Assembly (NCBI GenBank): GCA_002418865.1
Contig: DIEY01000067.1
Coordinates: forward strand, 7,057-15,664
Source of the DNA: Bacteroidales bacterium UBA5762
GTDB lineage: Bacteria > Bacteroidota > Bacteroidia > Bacteroidales > TTA-H9
Direction: 5' to 3'
DNA: 8,608 bases
A model generated the notes under the pieces. It had not been told where the DNA came from. It made no database searches and was given only the letters and a program-made list of their open reading frames with translations. Of the stretch, positions 6,736-8,608 are shown one piece after another (the first letter of the stretch is position 1; every line of letters starts with the position of its first letter). The position numbers were made by a program, and so were the translations under genes.

Positions 6736-8161
6736 TTATTTGATCCATTTACTTTTAAAACCAAGTTTTTTCAATCCGTTCTGAATATCGGGAATGTTCA
6801 TAAACAGGTTCCAAATTAAGCCTGTACGGTAGTTTTTTATCATCACAATGATCGGCCCCTGGTCAATAGCAAGGTGTGATTTTGCATACCAGTTGTGGTG
6901 AATGCTGAATCCATCGATAAAATCATACGGGCTCCAAATTTTATCTCCCAGTTCGTAATAAAAGTAACGTAAGGCTTGCATGCTTTCTTTTGGTGTGAAG
7001 GGCATGGATGAAATAGCGGCGGTAGGTTGAATTACGCCAAAATCGTTTACAGGACTGTGTGCTACATAACCTTTATGCTGTAAGCCCCCAGCATTTTTCA
7101 CTGTAACCTTTGTATTTTTTAGGATTTTCGATGCAATAAGCACGGTTTATCAGGGTATGGTTTTTAGCCTGTTCGAAATAGTTAATCCCTAACGAATCGA
7201 CCAAACCGTTTGGATCAATTCCCTGAAACGTGTACTGCTCAAAAAAGAGTGGTCCTCCCTTGTCTTCATCATAATTTCCCAAGGGTAATTTTATTCCGTA
7301 GTACTCCTTCCCGTTTAGGAAGCCCTGACTTCCGGTCCAGGTTCCATTGTACACGTCTTTTGAAATAGGATGCTTAGGTGAAGATGCAGCCATGATATAA
7401 GTAATGAGGCACTCGTTCCAACCCCATATTGGAAAATTCATGTCGAAGCCGTTATTAGGACTCCAGTGCCAGAATAGCTTATTTTGCCCTTTGGTGTGCC
7501 AGTTCCAATTAGCCACATTCCACATCGAGGTGATGCGTTTACGGAGATAAAGTTCTTTCGGATTGGGTTGATTGAAATATTCGCGGGCGCATAAAAATTC
7601 CATTAAAAGGTAAGAGGTTTCAACAATGTCGGCGCCATCGTCAAGCCTGTCGAATGGAATGGTTTTGCCAGTGCGGCCGTTTATAAAATGTGGGTAGATG
7701 CCATGAAGATAGTCGGCTTTTGTTAGGAAGTCGGCAATCTGTATTAACCTGCTGACTGCTGTGTCCCGACTGATCTATCCACGATCAACTGCAATAATTA
7801 CACTCATGATTCCAAACCCAGTTCCACCTACTGCACAGGCATCAGGGCCAAATTCAGTCTTACTAAAATTGGGCTCATCCCAAGCTTCGTTGATGTAATC
7901 CCAGTAGTATTCGGCGCGAACGGTATCGCTCCTTTCAAGAGCCATTCCGCTTACCGGGTGGGCCCCATGCCAGAAAAAACGAAATGTCTGGCGTTGAACG
8001 ACTTCGAGCAATTCATCATCCGAAAGGTCTTCAATGATGCCTACCGGTTCGATATAACTTGAATTATTCCTGCTCTGTGCACCCGCCATGATGACACACA
8101 GGAGGAAAGGAAGGATTAAAAAGACCTTATTTGTTTCCAATGACTTCATGGTTTTTCCCAA
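6736..8161 (-). pseudogene. Broken GH144 / glycoamylase-like (PF10091) secreted glucanase
   Basis: Three reading pieces together cover one glucanase of about 475 codons. The start is the ATG at 8159-8161 or, equally possible, 8147-8149 (MKSLETNKV). A signal peptide ends near AGAQS. Piece one ends at an in-frame TAG (7775-7777) inside IIAVDRG-stop-ISRDTA, where family members have an aromatic residue; TGG to TAG is the simplest change. Reading continues in the same frame through DDGADIVETSYLLM, WGWNECLITY, YCIENPKKYKGYS and CWGLTA to a TAA at 7073-7075. The rest is in another frame: GYVAHSPVNDFGVIQPTAA, SMPFTPKESM, LAIDQGPIIVMIKNYRTG and LKKLGF, ending at 6736. Intact relatives hydrolyse beta-1,2-glucan (GH144) or are annotated as glucoamylase family; the substrate here is inferred from likeness. 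With one nonsense codon and one frameshift, the gene is most likely inactive, unless sequencing errors explain both. Confidence 0.88.
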
Positions 8162-8329
8162 ATAATGTTTTTATTTCATAGCAAATAACTCACCCATAGT
8201 TCTTTAATTTTTATTGTTGTCGGATAAATTATTGAATTACTTTTTTGACGTTAAAATTCATTTTGATGAGAATAATGCTTTGTTTGGAAATGACGCTTTT
8301 GATAAAAAATGACGCATTCTCTTGAAAGA
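8162..8329. other. AT-rich region upstream of the broken glucanase
   Basis: This should hold the promoter of the broken glucanase gene, but no minus-strand TAnnTTTG box was found. The only structure noticed is an 8-base direct repeat, AATGACGC, at 8289-8296 and 8308-8315 (19 bases apart). No gene was recognised. Confidence 0.4.
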
Positions 8330-8339
8330 CACTTTAGAG

Positions 8340-8426
8340 ATTTCAATTCCTTGGGATGCGATGAAGAGACGTAACGCGTGACGAGTGACACGTAACGCGT
8401 AACTTAATACTTCATTTTTAATTTCT
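8340..8426. repeat. 87-bp direct repeat, copy 1
   Basis: This segment matches 8522-8608 with three substitutions in 87 bases (positions corresponding to ccTtggg/ccAtggg, gaaGag/gaaAag, gtAactt/gtGactt). It has a head (ATTTCAATTCC, then GATGCGATGAAGAG at 8355-8368) and a tail of 7-base units from 8369 to 8424: acgtaac, gcgtgac, gagtgac, acgtaac, gcgtaac, ttaatac, ttcattt, ttaattt. Confidence 0.92.
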
Positions 8427-8429
8427 TAT

Positions 8430-8513
8430 GATGCGATGAAGAGGCGTAACTCATAACTCGCAACACATAACTTGTAACTTGTAACTTTTAACTCGTAACG
8501 CGTAACGCGTCAC
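8430..8513. repeat. Middle repeat block with ten heptamer units
   Basis: The block begins with the same head, GATGCGATGAAGAG (8430-8443), then runs through ten consecutive 7-base units (8444-8513): gcgtaac, tcataac, tcgcaac, acataac, ttgtaac, ttgtaac, ttttaac, tcgtaac, gcgtaac, gcgtcac. Nearly every unit ends in AAC, and the first positions vary. It differs from the flanking copies in unit content and number, as expected if units are gained, lost or converted. Confidence 0.9.
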
Positions 8514-8521
8514 TTTTTTCC

Positions 8522-8608
8522 ATTTCAATTCCATGGGATGCGATGAAAAGACGTAACGCGTGACGAGTGACACGTAACGCGTGACTTAATACTTCATTTT
8601 TAATTTCT
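8522..8608. repeat. 87-bp direct repeat, copy 2, ending at the window edge
   Basis: This is the second copy of 8340-8426, offset by 182 bases, with the head GATGCGATGAAAAG (8537-8550) and heptamer units from 8551 onward. The match continues to the last base of the window, so the repeat and possibly the whole array extend to the right. Confidence 0.92.

Noticed and set aside
6561..6764. 67-codon minus-strand reading frame downstream of the broken glucanase
   Set aside because: It overlaps the glucanase end, has no recognisable domain or promoter, and its composition looks random; kept only as a low possibility.
7775..7777. TAG read as a recoded or read-through codon
   Set aside because: The same gene has a separate frameshift, so recoding alone would not restore it; a pseudogene or sequencing errors are simpler.
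1..8161. The two glycosidases as one polysaccharide utilisation locus
   Set aside because: They are over 5 kb apart with unrelated genes on the opposite strand between them, and no SusC/SusD, sensor or transporter gene is in the window.
8340..8608. Repeat region as a CRISPR array
   Set aside because: There are no uniform repeats alternating with unique spacers; the variable parts are made of the same 7-base units, and no cas gene is near.

Overview
The window looks like the chromosome of a Bacteroidota (Bacteroidetes/CFB) species. It is AT-rich, and its genes lack clear Shine-Dalgarno sites. Promoter-like TAnnTTTG boxes sit 25-65 bases before several starts. The gene content (secreted beta-glucanases, a small RRM-RGG RNA-binding protein, a DUF2851 protein) is typical of that phylum. 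No rRNA, tRNA, transposase or CRISPR array was seen.

Layout: (1) 1-1420, minus strand: a secreted GH16 laminarinase-type beta-glucanase with an intact EIDIME active site, followed by a PKD-like domain; its C-terminus runs off the left edge. (2) 1762-3108, minus: a divergent member of the lysine 2,3-aminomutase (KamA) radical-SAM/PLP family. It keeps the cluster cysteines and the PLP lysine but has a changed substrate pocket and no C-terminal zinc cysteines. (3) 3468-3785, plus: a 105-residue RRM RNA-binding protein with an RGG tail, a strong Bacteroidota promoter and a clear intrinsic terminator. (4) 3982-6466, plus: a probable two-gene operon of a geranylgeranyl-reductase-type FAD oxidoreductase and a DUF2851 protein. 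(5) 6736-8161, minus: a GH144/'glycoamylase-like' (PF10091) secreted glucanase broken by an in-frame TAG and, later, by a frameshift. (6) 8330-8608: a repeat region of degenerate 7-base units (consensus roughly NYGTAAC), carried in two nearly identical 87-bp copies around a related middle block and probably continuing beyond the right edge.

The two glycosidases suggest an organism that uses beta-glucans (beta-1,3 for GH16, probably beta-1,2 for GH144), with the second capacity decaying here. No SusC/SusD pair is present, so this is not a complete polysaccharide utilisation locus. The central genes look like unrelated housekeeping or accessory genes. The least explained items are the heptamer repeat region and the altered KamA-like enzyme.
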